Notes under the pieces: model-generated
The model's database searches: none
The model's input: only the letters and a program-made list of their open reading frames with translations
What the model was told of the DNA's origin: nothing
Position numbers and translations under genes: made by a program
Part shown: in pieces, positions 23,401 to 31,733 of the stretch
Layout: each line of letters starts with the position of its first letter
How positions within the stretch are numbered: the stretch's first letter is position 1
Assembly: GCF_003253745.1 (NCBI RefSeq)
Contig: NZ_MZXV01000085.1
Coordinates: 303,367 to 367,366, forward strand
Direction of reading: 5' to 3'
DNA: 64,000 nucleotides
From: Mesorhizobium kowhaii
Lineage (GTDB): Bacteria > Pseudomonadota > Alphaproteobacteria > Rhizobiales > Rhizobiaceae

Positions 23401-24240
23401 CTAATCGCCAGCACCCGCCCAATGGCGTTTGCCGAATTCTTCACGGTACCAGCGAGCGAAGCCTGGTAGCTTACCGCTCAGACGGTCCGCCATCGCTTCC
23501 ACATGGGCGTCCATGACTTTGGGCCAGGGAATGCCAACGTTGATACGTTGTTCTTCGAGGCGCCCGGCTTCCCGCGCGTTGTCGAAGTCAAAATCGGAGA
23601 TCTCTCTTTCCCAATCCCGAAGGGTATTGGACGCCACACCAATGGCCTTTCCCACCAACTCGCGGGAGGATGTCTTCGTTCGCCCGCCACCCTGCATGAA
23701 GCAGACGTGAAGAATGGCCTCTTCTCTTGCCTTCGCCCAGGCATATGGATGCGAATGCTTGCCGGTTTGGTTTGGTTGAAAAATCGTGTCCCGCTCGCCG
23801 TGATCAAGCGCATTCAAATGTTCAATGAGGAACGAAACATAGTTGGCCGGCAACGGCACGAAAACCAGATCAGGTTCCTTGCGCGCGCCCGGGAAAAGCG
23901 TTGAGGCGGTGAACGTCAACATCCACTTCAATGGGTCGCGTGAATCCCGGAACGACGGTTCCTCAAAAGCTCTAAGAAACGGCTTCAAGAACCTCTCGAA
24001 CTCCATGGCTGTTTGTTGCGCAGCGCCGAGTGCGACAGAGGCCGTTTCCACAAGTTTGTCGTCGTCTCCAGATTTCTGCGCCTCAATGATATCCATGCCT
24101 CCGATCAGCCGAGCGATAAGAGAAAGTGTTTCGTTCCCGGTGTCGGCTTCGGCGGCCGGAAGGATTTTTGAATACTTCTCCATGAACGAGGCTTTGTGGG
24201 CTTGCCTCCAGCTCGGCGGGCGGTCCCGCTGGTCGCTCAC
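23401..24240 (-). CDS. Integrase-linked hypothetical protein with HTH segment
   Basis: A 279-residue protein whose GTG start overlaps the integrase stop (GTGA at 24240-24237), so the two are translationally coupled. SRELVGKAIGVASNTLRDWERE near residues 195-216 has helix-turn-helix form. FEEPSFRDSRDPLKWMLTF and HSHPYAWAKAREEAILHVCFM resemble proteins found beside P4-type integrases in rhizobia. It may assist or control recombination; no named family is certain. Confidence 0.65.
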   Translation of the reverse strand: MSDQRDRPPSWRQAHKASFMEKYSKILPAAEADTGNETLSLIARLIGGMDIIEAQKSGDDDKLVETASVALGAAQQTAMEFERFLKPFLRAFEEPSFRDSRDPLKWMLTFTASTLFPGARKEPDLVFVPLPANYVSFLIEHLNALDHGERDTIFQPNQTGKHSHPYAWAKAREEAILHVCFMQGGGRTKTSSRELVGKAIGVASNTLRDWEREISDFDFDNAREAGRLEEQRINVGIPWPKVMDAHVEAMADRLSGKLPGFARWYREEFGKRHWAGAGD

Positions 24241-25526
24241 TGTGCACCACCTTTCAGCGGCACAACTTCCGCAGTTTTCTTGTCGCTGGAAACCGCCATG
24301 CCGGCTAGGGCCACAGCCGCCCCTTTCTCCGCGATCGCCTGCCGGGCTTCCTGTGCCCAATGGACGTACTTCGCCGACGTCGCCATGTCGCGGTGGCCGA
24401 GTGCAGTCATGATCTCGCTGGCTTGTGCGCCAGCCATTGCCATGTGCGAGGCGAGGGAGTGTCGCAGGCCATGCAGGCCGATACCCTCTGGCAGCTCTGC
24501 CTCTACGCGGACCTTGTTCCACATCTTCGACAACACAACCGGGCCGTCACCTTTGGCGGGGGAGAAAACGAAGTCGTCGAGTTCGCCGGCAGGCTGGCGC
24601 GCGATCAAGGCTTGTGCTGCGGCAGGTAGGCCAATGATGCGCGGCTTGCCAGTCTTGCGGCCTGTCTTGTGCGCGGCCGGGGGAAGGGTGACGAGCCCCG
24701 ACTTCAGATCCACATGCCACCAGCACAGACCGGCAATCTCGCCTCGGCGGGCACCTGTTAGAGCTATGACGCGAATGGCGTCGGCCACCGGCTGCCTGAT
24801 GCGTTTCTCCGCCTCCATGAGGTCGAGGGTCTTGAACAGACGGCCATAGGCTGCGGCATCGTCAAGAATGACGTCGCGCGTCCCATCGGCGCCGGTTTGA
24901 TAAGTCGATGCCGGGTTGCTGGTGATAAGCCGTTCGCGCACCGCCCATGCCAATGTGCTGCGCAACAGCCTGAGGGATTTCCTGGCCGCGCCTTCGCCGC
25001 CACGCACCCGCGCCAGAGCACGCGGGCCGACCTTCTCTCTCACCGCCGTCTTGCCATCGCGGATCGAGGCGAAGGCCTTGTCTAAATCTCCCGGTCGCAA
25101 CTTGTCGACATGATGCTTGCCGAGAAGGGGGATAAGGTGACGATTGATCCTGCCTTTGTCGGTGGCGCGAGTTCCGACCGCTTTGCCCTTGAACGCCTCG
25201 GATTCGAGATAGGCCTCCAGCACCTCCTTGACCGTTGTCGCCAAGCGGCGGTCTCGTTTCTCGTCCAGGGGATCTCGACCGGCCTTGACCAAGCGTCGCA
25301 TCTCGTCGGCCGCGTCGCGCGCCTCGTCGGGCGTTAGCGATCCGTGCTTGCCGAGCGTTGCCCTGCGTTCCTTGCCCTCCGGCGTGCGATACTGGTAGAT
25401 GTAGCTCTTGACGCCGCTGGGCAGTACGAGCAGGCCGAAACCTTTGATCTGGTCGTCCCAGACATAGAATCGCCGGTCCTTATCTGCCTCCACGGCATCG
25501 ACAATGCGCTTGGTGATCTTGGGCAT
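24237..25526 (-). CDS. int: P4-type tyrosine recombinase (integrase)
   Basis: A 429-residue integrase. The N-terminal DUF4102-like domain (DQIKGFGLLVLPSGVKSYIY, LGKHGSLTPDEARD) is followed by a SAM-like core-binding domain and the catalytic domain. Catalytic residues seen are R in TGARRGE, HGLRH (H-x-x-R), LGH and the nucleophile Y in SAKYVHW. It is complete and reads away from attR, which lies 180 bases behind its start. The intervening DNA carries the arm-type repeats. It should catalyse integration into and excision from tRNA-Arg. Confidence 0.95.
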   Translation of the reverse strand: MPKITKRIVDAVEADKDRRFYVWDDQIKGFGLLVLPSGVKSYIYQYRTPEGKERRATLGKHGSLTPDEARDAADEMRRLVKAGRDPLDEKRDRRLATTVKEVLEAYLESEAFKGKAVGTRATDKGRINRHLIPLLGKHHVDKLRPGDLDKAFASIRDGKTAVREKVGPRALARVRGGEGAARKSLRLLRSTLAWAVRERLITSNPASTYQTGADGTRDVILDDAAAYGRLFKTLDLMEAEKRIRQPVADAIRVIALTGARRGEIAGLCWWHVDLKSGLVTLPPAAHKTGRKTGKPRIIGLPAAAQALIARQPAGELDDFVFSPAKGDGPVVLSKMWNKVRVEAELPEGIGLHGLRHSLASHMAMAGAQASEIMTALGHRDMATSAKYVHWAQEARQAIAEKGAAVALAGMAVSSDKKTAEVVPLKGGAQ

Positions 25527-25542
25527 TTTCCCGCCTCCGATT

Positions 25543-25689
25543 TGCTGACACGAATGGGCCGTGTCAGCACCATGTCAGCAAAACGCGGTAAGTGAGGGTA
25601 TGCGTTAGGCGTGACAATCGGCGCAAAGGTAAGCCTCAAAGCCTTTGTTTGCAAGGTGTTGGTGTGGAAAAGTAAGCGTTGTGTCAGCA
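25543..25689. promoter_or_regulatory. Probable integrase arm sites, right end
   Basis: TGTCAGCA occurs at 25562-25569, 25573-25580 and 25682-25689, with an inverted copy (TGCTGACA) at 25543-25550. The first pair has the same 11-base spacing as at 6803-6821. The block lies between the integrase start and attR, so integrase binding could also limit its own promoter. Confidence 0.6.
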
Positions 25690-25706
25690 AAGGGAAGGGC
25701 TTTAAA

Positions 25707-25767
25707 ACCGGCCTTCTAAGCCGATGGTCACAGGTTCGAATCCTGTCGGGATCGCCAATAATTTCAA
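25707..25767 (+). repeat. attR: 61-bp direct repeat
   Basis: Exact copy of 6694-6754. It contains the tRNA-Arg sequence from before the anticodon stem through CCA plus 10 bases, but no 5' half, so it is not a functional tRNA. Marks the right edge of the element. Confidence 0.93.
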
Positions 25768-26040
25768 AGGCCTGTGCCAGTTCACCTGATCAAGGCCGCT
25801 AGATCTGTCATCTCGCGGCTGCCAGCGCCACAACCCTATGCAACAGGGAGTTGAGCCTCGGCTTGCCGCCCATTCGGCGCGGCGATCCGGAATTATTTCG
25901 TGATCTGGCGGGGGTGGAACCTTAGCTCCCATCACACGTTCGGGGCCTTGTATTCGCGGTGTCTCATAAAAACCCAATGTGCGGGCCGACGAATGGGGTG
26001 GGGTAAAACAAGCGCGGGTTGGGGGAGGAGAAACCAGGTT

Positions 26041-26265
26041 ATGTCGAAACGTGAAATTGGAACGTCCCCTGCGTTGGGGCGGCGTATCGCTGAACTCAAG
26101 GCCAGAATGCAGGATGCCGAAATTTCCGACCATGAGATGAAAACGTTTCACAAGGTCGCCGCCATCATGGGGGCAGGCGACGGCTCCCTACGACTGGATG
26201 CCGACGACTTGATCGCAGCATCCTTCGTTGTCGAGAATCTGAGTGGACCGGCGCCCAACCGCTGA
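26041..26265 (+). CDS. Hypothetical small protein
   Basis: A 74-residue soluble protein, mostly helical. GGGGGAGGAG lies about 15 bases upstream of the ATG at 26041. First chromosomal gene right of the element; the 273 bases between attR and this gene hold nothing else recognisable. Function unknown. Confidence 0.55.
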   Translation: MSKREIGTSPALGRRIAELKARMQDAEISDHEMKTFHKVAAIMGAGDGSLRLDADDLIAASFVVENLSGPAPNR

Positions 26266-26457
26266 CTTTCAGGATTTCCCTGCATCAGTCCGAAGTCCAT
26301 TAAACGGAGTGTTCCCACCGCGGCAGCGAGCACGGCTGCCGTCGGCGGCCGTTGATCTCTGGCTGACGTAGCCACCGACATCGAATTGGAAGGAAAGTCT
26401 TATCAATTTGTTTGCGTTGGTACGCCATAGTAGCGGCGGCTAACGGAGTGGAACGCA

Positions 26458-27246
26458 ATGAGGCTCGATCTGTCGCCGACGAGCTGGGGCAGGGTGATCG
26501 CTGTCACGGCAGCCGGTACGGCATTCTTCATTGCCGTGGCGTTCTTCGTCGATTCCTTCAATTTTCCCTATCTCTCGCCCGAGGCGGTGTGGCGCGCGCA
26601 ACTGACCGATCTGATGCTGCCCTTGGTGCTGGGCGGCTCGTTTCTGTCGTTCCTCATGTGGAAGATCCGCCAGCTGGCCATCGCCCAGCGCGATCTCAGC
26701 GTCGTTGCCGCCACCGACAGCCTGACGGCGGTGCTGAACCGCGGCGCATTCTCGATGCTGGTCGAGGCCTATCTCGAGCAGACCCGCAAGCAGCAGCAAG
26801 CCAATTCGGGGGCGCTGCTGATCATCGACGCCGACCATTTCAAGTTGATCAACGACCGGCTTGGCCATGACTGCGGCGACCAGGCGCTCAAGCTGATAGC
26901 GCAGGAGATCAAAGGACAGTTGCGCGGCGGCGATATCGTTGGCCGCATCGGCGGCGAGGAATTCGGCGTGTTTCTTCCCGGGTTGGATCCCGCGCAATCC
27001 TGGGTGGTTGCCGAAAGCATCCGCCGGCGCATCCGTGAAATGGACTTTTCTCCAGGCGGGAGGCCATGCCCATTGTCCGTCAGCATTGGCGGCACAAGCT
27101 TTACGGGCCCGACCACCTATGAAGAGATTTTCGTGGCGGCCGACAGACGGCTTTATACGGCCAAGTCGAATGGGCGCGATCAAGTCAGCTTCGATCCGGC
27201 AGGTGCCTCTCCGGTGCCTCTGCCCAGCATCGCCACGGTGCATTGA
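26458..27246 (+). CDS. Diguanylate cyclase (GGDEF), membrane-anchored
   Basis: A 262-residue enzyme that makes cyclic di-GMP. Two membrane helices lie near residues 11-33 and 48-68, and a short linker leads to a GGDEF domain starting at TDSLTAVLNR. The active site reads RIGGEEF, a permitted GGEEF variant, and RGGD five residues before it is an inhibitory RxxD site for product feedback. The sensor part is minimal, so the input signal is unclear. Monocistronic. Confidence 0.9.
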   Translation: MRLDLSPTSWGRVIAVTAAGTAFFIAVAFFVDSFNFPYLSPEAVWRAQLTDLMLPLVLGGSFLSFLMWKIRQLAIAQRDLSVVAATDSLTAVLNRGAFSMLVEAYLEQTRKQQQANSGALLIIDADHFKLINDRLGHDCGDQALKLIAQEIKGQLRGGDIVGRIGGEEFGVFLPGLDPAQSWVVAESIRRRIREMDFSPGGRPCPLSVSIGGTSFTGPTTYEEIFVAADRRLYTAKSNGRDQVSFDPAGASPVPLPSIATVH

Positions 27247-27453
27247 CAACGGAGAAGGAAGCTGGCGTGGACCGCTTCCTTGACGTTCCCTTATCGCCGT
27301 GCTTCCGCTGCGTCGGTGATGTATGGATCACCGCTGAAAACGGTCCTGCTTTCCTGAGTTCCCCAAGCATCCGGGCCGGCGGTCCAGTCACGGCCTGTCT
27401 CAATGCCGGCGAACGAATGGCGGGACAGTTCAGGCAAGATCAGCGCGGCAACT

Positions 27454-28416
27454 ATGATCCATCTGTTCAATGGCTTTCAAAACCCCTTTGGCGGCAGTGA
27501 CCTCGAAACCCTGGAGCTGTACCGGCTGTTGAGCGCCGACTCCGAGGTGCGTCTGTGGGCAACGTCCTCCAGGGTGTCCGGCGAGCTGATGCGGCAATTT
27601 CCGATTCGCCGCGTCTCGCTGCCAAAGTGGAATGTGCCGGACGGCGGTACCTACGTCTTCCTCGGCGCGCATTGGCGCAACAAAATATGGCCTTACCTGA
27701 TTCCACGACCGCGCCGGCTGATCTACGTCTTCAATACCTTTCACCCGAAAGTCATTGCGCTGACGACGCGCATGCCCCTTATGCTGAACTGGCCCGACGC
27801 CGAACTGGTGCTGATTTCCGATTTTCAAAAACGCATGCTGCAGGTCGACGGTGTCGTGCATCCCTCGCCAATCGATATCGAACGCTTTTTACCACAACCG
27901 GCCAAGCCGGGTCGTCCGTTCACGCTGGGACGATTGAGCCGCGACACCCCGGACAAACATCATGCGGACGATGTGCCGCTGTACGAAGCTTTGCTCGCGG
28001 GTGGCGTCGCGCTGCGGATTCAGGGCGGGATGCTGCTCAAGGACAGGCTCAAACCGCATTCGCAACTCGAACTCCTCCCGCAAGGCCGGTTTGCGGCTGA
28101 AGAGTTCCTGCCAACGCTCGACGTGTTCTACTATCGCTCCGGCTCGCATGTGGAGACGTTCGGCCGGGTGGTGTTCGAAGCGATGGCCTGTGGTTTGCCT
28201 GTGGTCTGCCATTCGCATGGCGGCTACGCCGACCATATCAGGCATGGCGAAAACGGTTTTCTGTTCGAGACGACGCAACAAGCGGGGCAGATCCTGGCCG
28301 ACCTCCAAGCCGATCCGGGGCTGCGGGCGACGGTGGGTCGGGAGGCGCGGCGGACCGTTGAGCAGCTGTTTTCCCTGCAGGCGCTTCGACGGCGGCTGGA
28401 TTTCTATCTGCATTAG
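27454..28416 (+). CDS. Glycosyltransferase family 1/4
   Basis: A 320-residue GT-B-type glycosyltransferase. The start MIHLFNGFQNPFGGSD has the N-terminal glycine loop typical of the fold; an upstream ATG at 27403 is also in frame. HVETFGRVVFEAMACGLPVV holds the E-x7-E motif that binds the sugar nucleotide. It probably adds a hexose to a surface polysaccharide or other acceptor. It stands alone, with no polysaccharide cluster beside it. Confidence 0.82.
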   Translation: MIHLFNGFQNPFGGSDLETLELYRLLSADSEVRLWATSSRVSGELMRQFPIRRVSLPKWNVPDGGTYVFLGAHWRNKIWPYLIPRPRRLIYVFNTFHPKVIALTTRMPLMLNWPDAELVLISDFQKRMLQVDGVVHPSPIDIERFLPQPAKPGRPFTLGRLSRDTPDKHHADDVPLYEALLAGGVALRIQGGMLLKDRLKPHSQLELLPQGRFAAEEFLPTLDVFYYRSGSHVETFGRVVFEAMACGLPVVCHSHGGYADHIRHGENGFLFETTQQAGQILADLQADPGLRATVGREARRTVEQLFSLQALRRRLDFYLH

Positions 28417-28571
28417 CGGCACATCGTCCGCAGGGCTTTGCGGGCACCGTCGGCGCAACAATATGCCGGCCTGTTTGTCATCGATCTCGACATCGCGCTA
28501 AAGCTGGCATGCAACGAACCATCGGGCGGACGGGCAGCGGCGCGCCACAGACTGAGCAGGACTTCTTACCG

Positions 28572-29798
28572 ATGACATTGATGGGCGCGGCGGCACTGCT
28601 GATCCTGGTCCTGACTTACGCCGGTGTCGCCATTGGCCGCATCCCTGGCTTGCGCCTCGACCGGGCAGGGATCGCGCTGCTCGGCGGGGCCGCGATGATC
28701 GCCATAGGCGCGCTCAGCATGGAGGATGCCTACCGAGCGATCAATTTCGACACCATCACGCTTGTGCTCGGCATGATGATCGTGGTGGCGCATCTGAAGG
28801 TCTCCGGCGCCTTTCGTGGCCTTGGCGCCGTCGCCATCGAGCACGCGCACGCGCCCTTCATGCTCCTGGTGATGGTGACGCTGCTGACCGGCGTGCTGTC
28901 GGCCTTCCTGGTCAACGACGCGATCTGCCTGGTGATGGCGCCGATCGTCGTCCACGTCACCCGCGTCATCAAGCGCAACCCCATCCCCTATCTGATCGCC
29001 ACCGCCACCGCGTCGAATTGCGGCAGCGTCGCCACCATCACCGGCAATCCGCAAAACATGGTGATCGGCGCGCTGTCGGGCATTTCCTATCCTGCCTTTT
29101 CGGCGGCACTGGCTCCGGTCGCCTTGTTTAGCCTCGTCGCGGTCGTTGTCATCGTGCGCATCGTCTACCGGGCCGAATTCGCCCGCACGGCCCAATTGAC
29201 GCCCGAGGTCTCGCGCGGCCGCATGCACAAGGGGCAGGTGCTGAAGGCGGTGGTGGTCTGCATCGGATTGGCCATCGCCTTTTTCGCCGGCGTGCCCGTC
29301 GCCAAGGCGGCACTCATCGGCGGCGCCATCCTCTTGCTCACCCGTGCCATCAAACCGGAACGCATCTACCGCGAGATCGACGGACCACTGTTGTTCATGT
29401 TCGCCGGTCTGTTCGTGGTCGTCGCCGGCGCGGAAAAGACGCTGCTGACGCCCGACATCATCGCCTCGGCCAAGAACCTTGGGCTGGACGATGTCTGGCG
29501 CCTGTCCGGCTTCACCGCGGTGCTCTCCAACATCATGAGCAATGTCCCGGCCGTGCTGGCGCTCAGGCCCTTCATACCCGGCCTCGAAAACCCCGAGCGT
29601 GCCTGGCTGGTGGTCGCCATGAGCTCGACGCTGGCCGGCAATTTCACCCTGCTCGGTTCGGTCGCCAATCTGATCGTCGCCGAGCAGGCAGGGACCGCCG
29701 GCGCCCACCTGTCGTTCGGCGCTTTCTTCAAGGTCGGCTTGCCGCTGACATTGATAACGCTTGGCGTCGGCACGGCATGGCTGGCGTTTGGATTCTAG
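28572..29798 (+). CDS. SLC13/ArsB-NhaD-type ion permease
   Basis: A 408-residue membrane protein with about ten to twelve hydrophobic segments. TASNCGSVATITGNPQNMVIG and its second-half counterpart MSSTLAGNFTLLGSVANLIVAEQ are the paired re-entrant motifs of the ion transporter superfamily (ArsB/NhaD/CitMHS). The substrate, anion or cation, cannot be fixed. I prefer the ATG at 28572; 28509 is possible. Its TAG stop is made by the first bases of a downstream repeat. Confidence 0.8.
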   Translation: MTLMGAAALLILVLTYAGVAIGRIPGLRLDRAGIALLGGAAMIAIGALSMEDAYRAINFDTITLVLGMMIVVAHLKVSGAFRGLGAVAIEHAHAPFMLLVMVTLLTGVLSAFLVNDAICLVMAPIVVHVTRVIKRNPIPYLIATATASNCGSVATITGNPQNMVIGALSGISYPAFSAALAPVALFSLVAVVVIVRIVYRAEFARTAQLTPEVSRGRMHKGQVLKAVVVCIGLAIAFFAGVPVAKAALIGGAILLLTRAIKPERIYREIDGPLLFMFAGLFVVVAGAEKTLLTPDIIASAKNLGLDDVWRLSGFTAVLSNIMSNVPAVLALRPFIPGLENPERAWLVVAMSSTLAGNFTLLGSVANLIVAEQAGTAGAHLSFGAFFKVGLPLTLITLGVGTAWLAFGF

Positions 29799-29902
29799 AG
29801 CAATTCCAGGAAAAGTGTGTGGCGGTTTTCCGTACGGAATTGCGTCAAAACAAAGAGATAGAGCGGTTCTGCGTCTCCGTGGAACGCAGAACCGCTCTAG
29901 AC
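29795..29902. repeat. Rhizobial palindromic intergenic repeat with two hairpins
   Basis: The repeat is bounded by TCTAGAGC and its complement GCTCTAGA. Inside are GCAATTCC/GGAATTGC and a 14-base perfect inverted repeat around an 8-base loop. The type, including the segment AAAACAAAGAGATAGAGC, is scattered through Rhizobiales chromosomes. It separates two convergent genes and may serve as a bidirectional terminator. Confidence 0.75.
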
Positions 29903-30484
29903 CTGGTTGCTTGAAATTCGGGCCCGGACAAGCGTCGCCGCGGCGCGGCCGGCTGCCTCGATATAATCGGGGTTGCGGTGGATCAGCATGATCGAAAAGG
30001 AGCCGTCTATCAGCAGCACGATCTCGCGTGCCAAGGCTTGCGGCTCCTCGATGTTGCGGGCGGACAGCTCTCCAGCCAGCCATGTTTCGAAATTTGACTT
30101 GTGCCGCGACCCGACCTTGATCGCCGGATGTCCAGGCATCGAGGCGAGTTCCGCGGCCGTGCGCAGGAAGCCGCATCCTTTCCATTTCGGATGGTGAGCG
30201 GCCCTCGCCAGATTGGTGAAGATCGCCTCGACCTTGCGATCCGCTCCGCCTTCGGCGGCATCGAACCAGCCGGCCATCCGCTTCAGATTGGGTTGGTCGC
30301 GGCCATCGAGATAGGCGGCGATCAGGTCGTCCTTGCTCTTGAAGTGGTAATAGAGCGTCCGCTTGGTGAGCCCCGCTTCCTCGGCAACGGCATCGACGCT
30401 GACGCGGCCGATTCCTTCCGCGTAAAACAGTCTTGTCGCGGCATCGACAATACGTTTGCGGGTAGGGCTTTGCGCTTCAGGCAT
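29897..30484 (-). CDS. TetR family regulator
   Basis: A 195-residue TetR regulator. The helix-turn-helix spans SVDAVAEEAGLTKRTLYYHFKSKDDL near residues 27-52. The start at 30484 (MPEAQSPTRKRI) is the usual short N-terminus. It is divergent from a crotonase gene with an inverted repeat at 30492-30515 between them. Its TAG stop comes from the adjacent palindromic repeat. Likely represses itself and the crotonase gene. Confidence 0.88.
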   Translation of the reverse strand: MPEAQSPTRKRIVDAATRLFYAEGIGRVSVDAVAEEAGLTKRTLYYHFKSKDDLIAAYLDGRDQPNLKRMAGWFDAAEGGADRKVEAIFTNLARAAHHPKWKGCGFLRTAAELASMPGHPAIKVGSRHKSNFETWLAGELSARNIEEPQALAREIVLLIDGSFSIMLIHRNPDYIEAAGRAAATLVRARISSNQV

Positions 30485-30491
30485 CAGCCGA

Positions 30492-30515
30492 TGTATACCG
30501 ACTAGTGAATATACA
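30492..30515. promoter_or_regulatory. Probable TetR operator
   Basis: Imperfect palindrome of 24 bases: TGTATA and TATACA at the ends, ACTAGT at the centre. It begins 8 bases before the tetR start codon and lies 57 bases upstream of the crotonase start. Confidence 0.6.
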
Positions 30516-30571
30516 CAAGCGGCAAAGGGCGTAGCCTTCCGACCCATGACCATGCTGGAGAAGGAAGCCAA

Positions 30572-31468
30572 ATGACCGATCTTGTCCTTAACGAAACCAG
30601 GGATGGGATTGCGATCCTCACCCTCAACCGGCCGGAGAAACTCAACGCGTTGAACTATGCTCTGATCGATCGCCTGCTCGCGGTCCTCGACGACATTGAA
30701 GTCGATGACGGCGTTCGGGCGGTCGTTCTTACCGGAGCAGGGGAGCGGGCGTTTTCGGCGGGTGGCGACATCCACGAATTCTCGGCCAGTGTGGCGCTTG
30801 GCGTCGATGTTGCGATGCGTGACTTCGTTGTGCGCGGGCAGCGGCTGACGGCAAGGCTGGAAGCATTCCGCAAACCCGTCATCGCCGCCGTCAACGGCAT
30901 TGCTTTTGGCGGCGGCTGCGAAATCACCGAGGCCGTGCCGCTCGCCATCGCCAGCGAACGCGCTTTGTTCGCCAAGCCGGAAATCAACCTTGCGATGCTG
31001 CCGACCTTTGGCGGAACGCAGCGCTTGCCCAGGCTCGCCGGGCGCAAGCGGGCGCTCGAACTGCTTTTGACCGGCGATTGGTTTCCGCCGCCGCGCGCCC
31101 TTGAACTTGGCCTAGTCAACCAGGTGGTGCCGCATGCCGATTTGATGCCGGCCGCAATCGGCCTGGCCAAGCGTATCCTGCGGCACTCCGATCTGGCGAT
31201 CGCGAGCATCCTCACGGCGGTGGCGCGCGGCCTCAACCAGAGCATCGCGGAAGGCCTGCTGGTCGAGGCCGAGCAGTTCGCCCGCATGGCTCCGACCGCC
31301 GACCTGCGCGAAGGGCTCGATGCCTGGCTAATGCGCCGCGAGCCCCGCTATGGCGGCTCGTGGACGCATATCGCGCGGCCTGACGAAGCCAGGCGGGCCT
31401 CGTTGGCGCTGGATCAGGGCGCCACCACCAAACGACCTTTCATGTTGGGGTGGAAACGGCAGAAATAG
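30572..31468 (+). CDS. Enoyl-CoA hydratase/isomerase family protein
   Basis: A 298-residue crotonase-fold protein. SAGGDIHEF forms the oxyanion-hole region. AFGGGCEITEAVPLAIAS and AKPEINLAMLPTFGGTQRLP supply both glutamates used for hydration, so hydratase activity is plausible. The family is usually about 260 residues; here about 35 extra C-terminal residues run antisense over the 3' end of the cupredoxin gene. GGAGAAGGA precedes the ATG. Divergent from its likely TetR regulator; substrate unknown. Confidence 0.88.
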   Translation: MTDLVLNETRDGIAILTLNRPEKLNALNYALIDRLLAVLDDIEVDDGVRAVVLTGAGERAFSAGGDIHEFSASVALGVDVAMRDFVVRGQRLTARLEAFRKPVIAAVNGIAFGGGCEITEAVPLAIASERALFAKPEINLAMLPTFGGTQRLPRLAGRKRALELLLTGDWFPPPRALELGLVNQVVPHADLMPAAIGLAKRILRHSDLAIASILTAVARGLNQSIAEGLLVEAEQFARMAPTADLREGLDAWLMRREPRYGGSWTHIARPDEARRASLALDQGATTKRPFMLGWKRQK

Positions 31469-31722
31469 TCGACTGTCTCTGCCTTCTGCAGGGTGAGGCT
31501 CGCGGACTTTTTCGGCGGGATCATCACCTCCCAGCCACCCTTGACGGTCGCCGTGTGGGCGAACGCGTCCTTGTTCACCCACTCGATCGTGTCGCCGACC
31601 TTGGCCTCGACGGTGGCTGGCGAGAACACCAGTTTGTCGATGGTGACCTGGATGGTTTCAGCCTGTGCCGGAACGGTACCGATGACCAGCGTCAACGCAA
31701 TCCACAGATTGCGTTTCGACAT
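31414..31722 (-). CDS. Cupredoxin (amicyanin/plastocyanin-like), exported
   Basis: A 102-residue small blue copper protein with a signal peptide (MSKRNLWIALTLVIGTVPAQA). The copper ligands are visible: H in FAHTATV, then C-x2-H-x2-M in CRFHPNM. It would carry electrons in the periplasm. Its last 55 bases overlap the 3' end of the convergent crotonase gene. It follows DUF4142 and a sigma factor gene on the same strand. Confidence 0.87.
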   Translation of the reverse strand: MSKRNLWIALTLVIGTVPAQAETIQVTIDKLVFSPATVEAKVGDTIEWVNKDAFAHTATVKGGWEVMIPPKKSASLTLQKAETVDYFCRFHPNMKGRLVVAP

Positions 31723-31733
31723 GCTTCCCGTCC

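Larger units (their letters stand above)
6694..25767. mobile_element. Integrated phage-like element (candidate phage satellite) in tRNA-Arg(UCU)
   Basis: About 19 kb between two copies of a 61-bp tRNA-Arg segment. The P4-type integrase is at the right end. Leftward runs a compact series of minus-strand genes with start/stop overlaps: DNA-binding proteins, replication-type protein, coiled-coil protein, M41-like protease, Nu1-type small terminase, DUF6441 protein, tape measure protein and HNH nuclease. The left part is a zone of small cargo genes (cytochrome c, ATP-dependent ligase, small membrane proteins) with many intrinsic-terminator-like hairpins. No large terminase, portal, capsid, protease-scaffold, tail tube, baseplate or lysis gene is seen. 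It is either a satellite or a remnant prophage; the tight gene junctions favour the former. Confidence 0.85.

Noticed and set aside
25707..25767. Second tRNA-Arg at the right end of the element
   Set aside because: Only the 3' half is present; there is no acceptor 5' strand or D-arm. It is attR.
6694..25767. Complete inducible prophage
   Set aside because: No large terminase, portal, capsid, tail tube, baseplate, holin or endolysin frame could be found on either strand in the element.
28566..30185. 539-residue open frame on the minus strand opposite the permease gene
   Set aside because: It is rich in His, Asp, Arg and Gln in the way antisense frames of GC-rich membrane protein genes are. 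The opposite strand carries a clear permease and the region also crosses the palindromic repeat.
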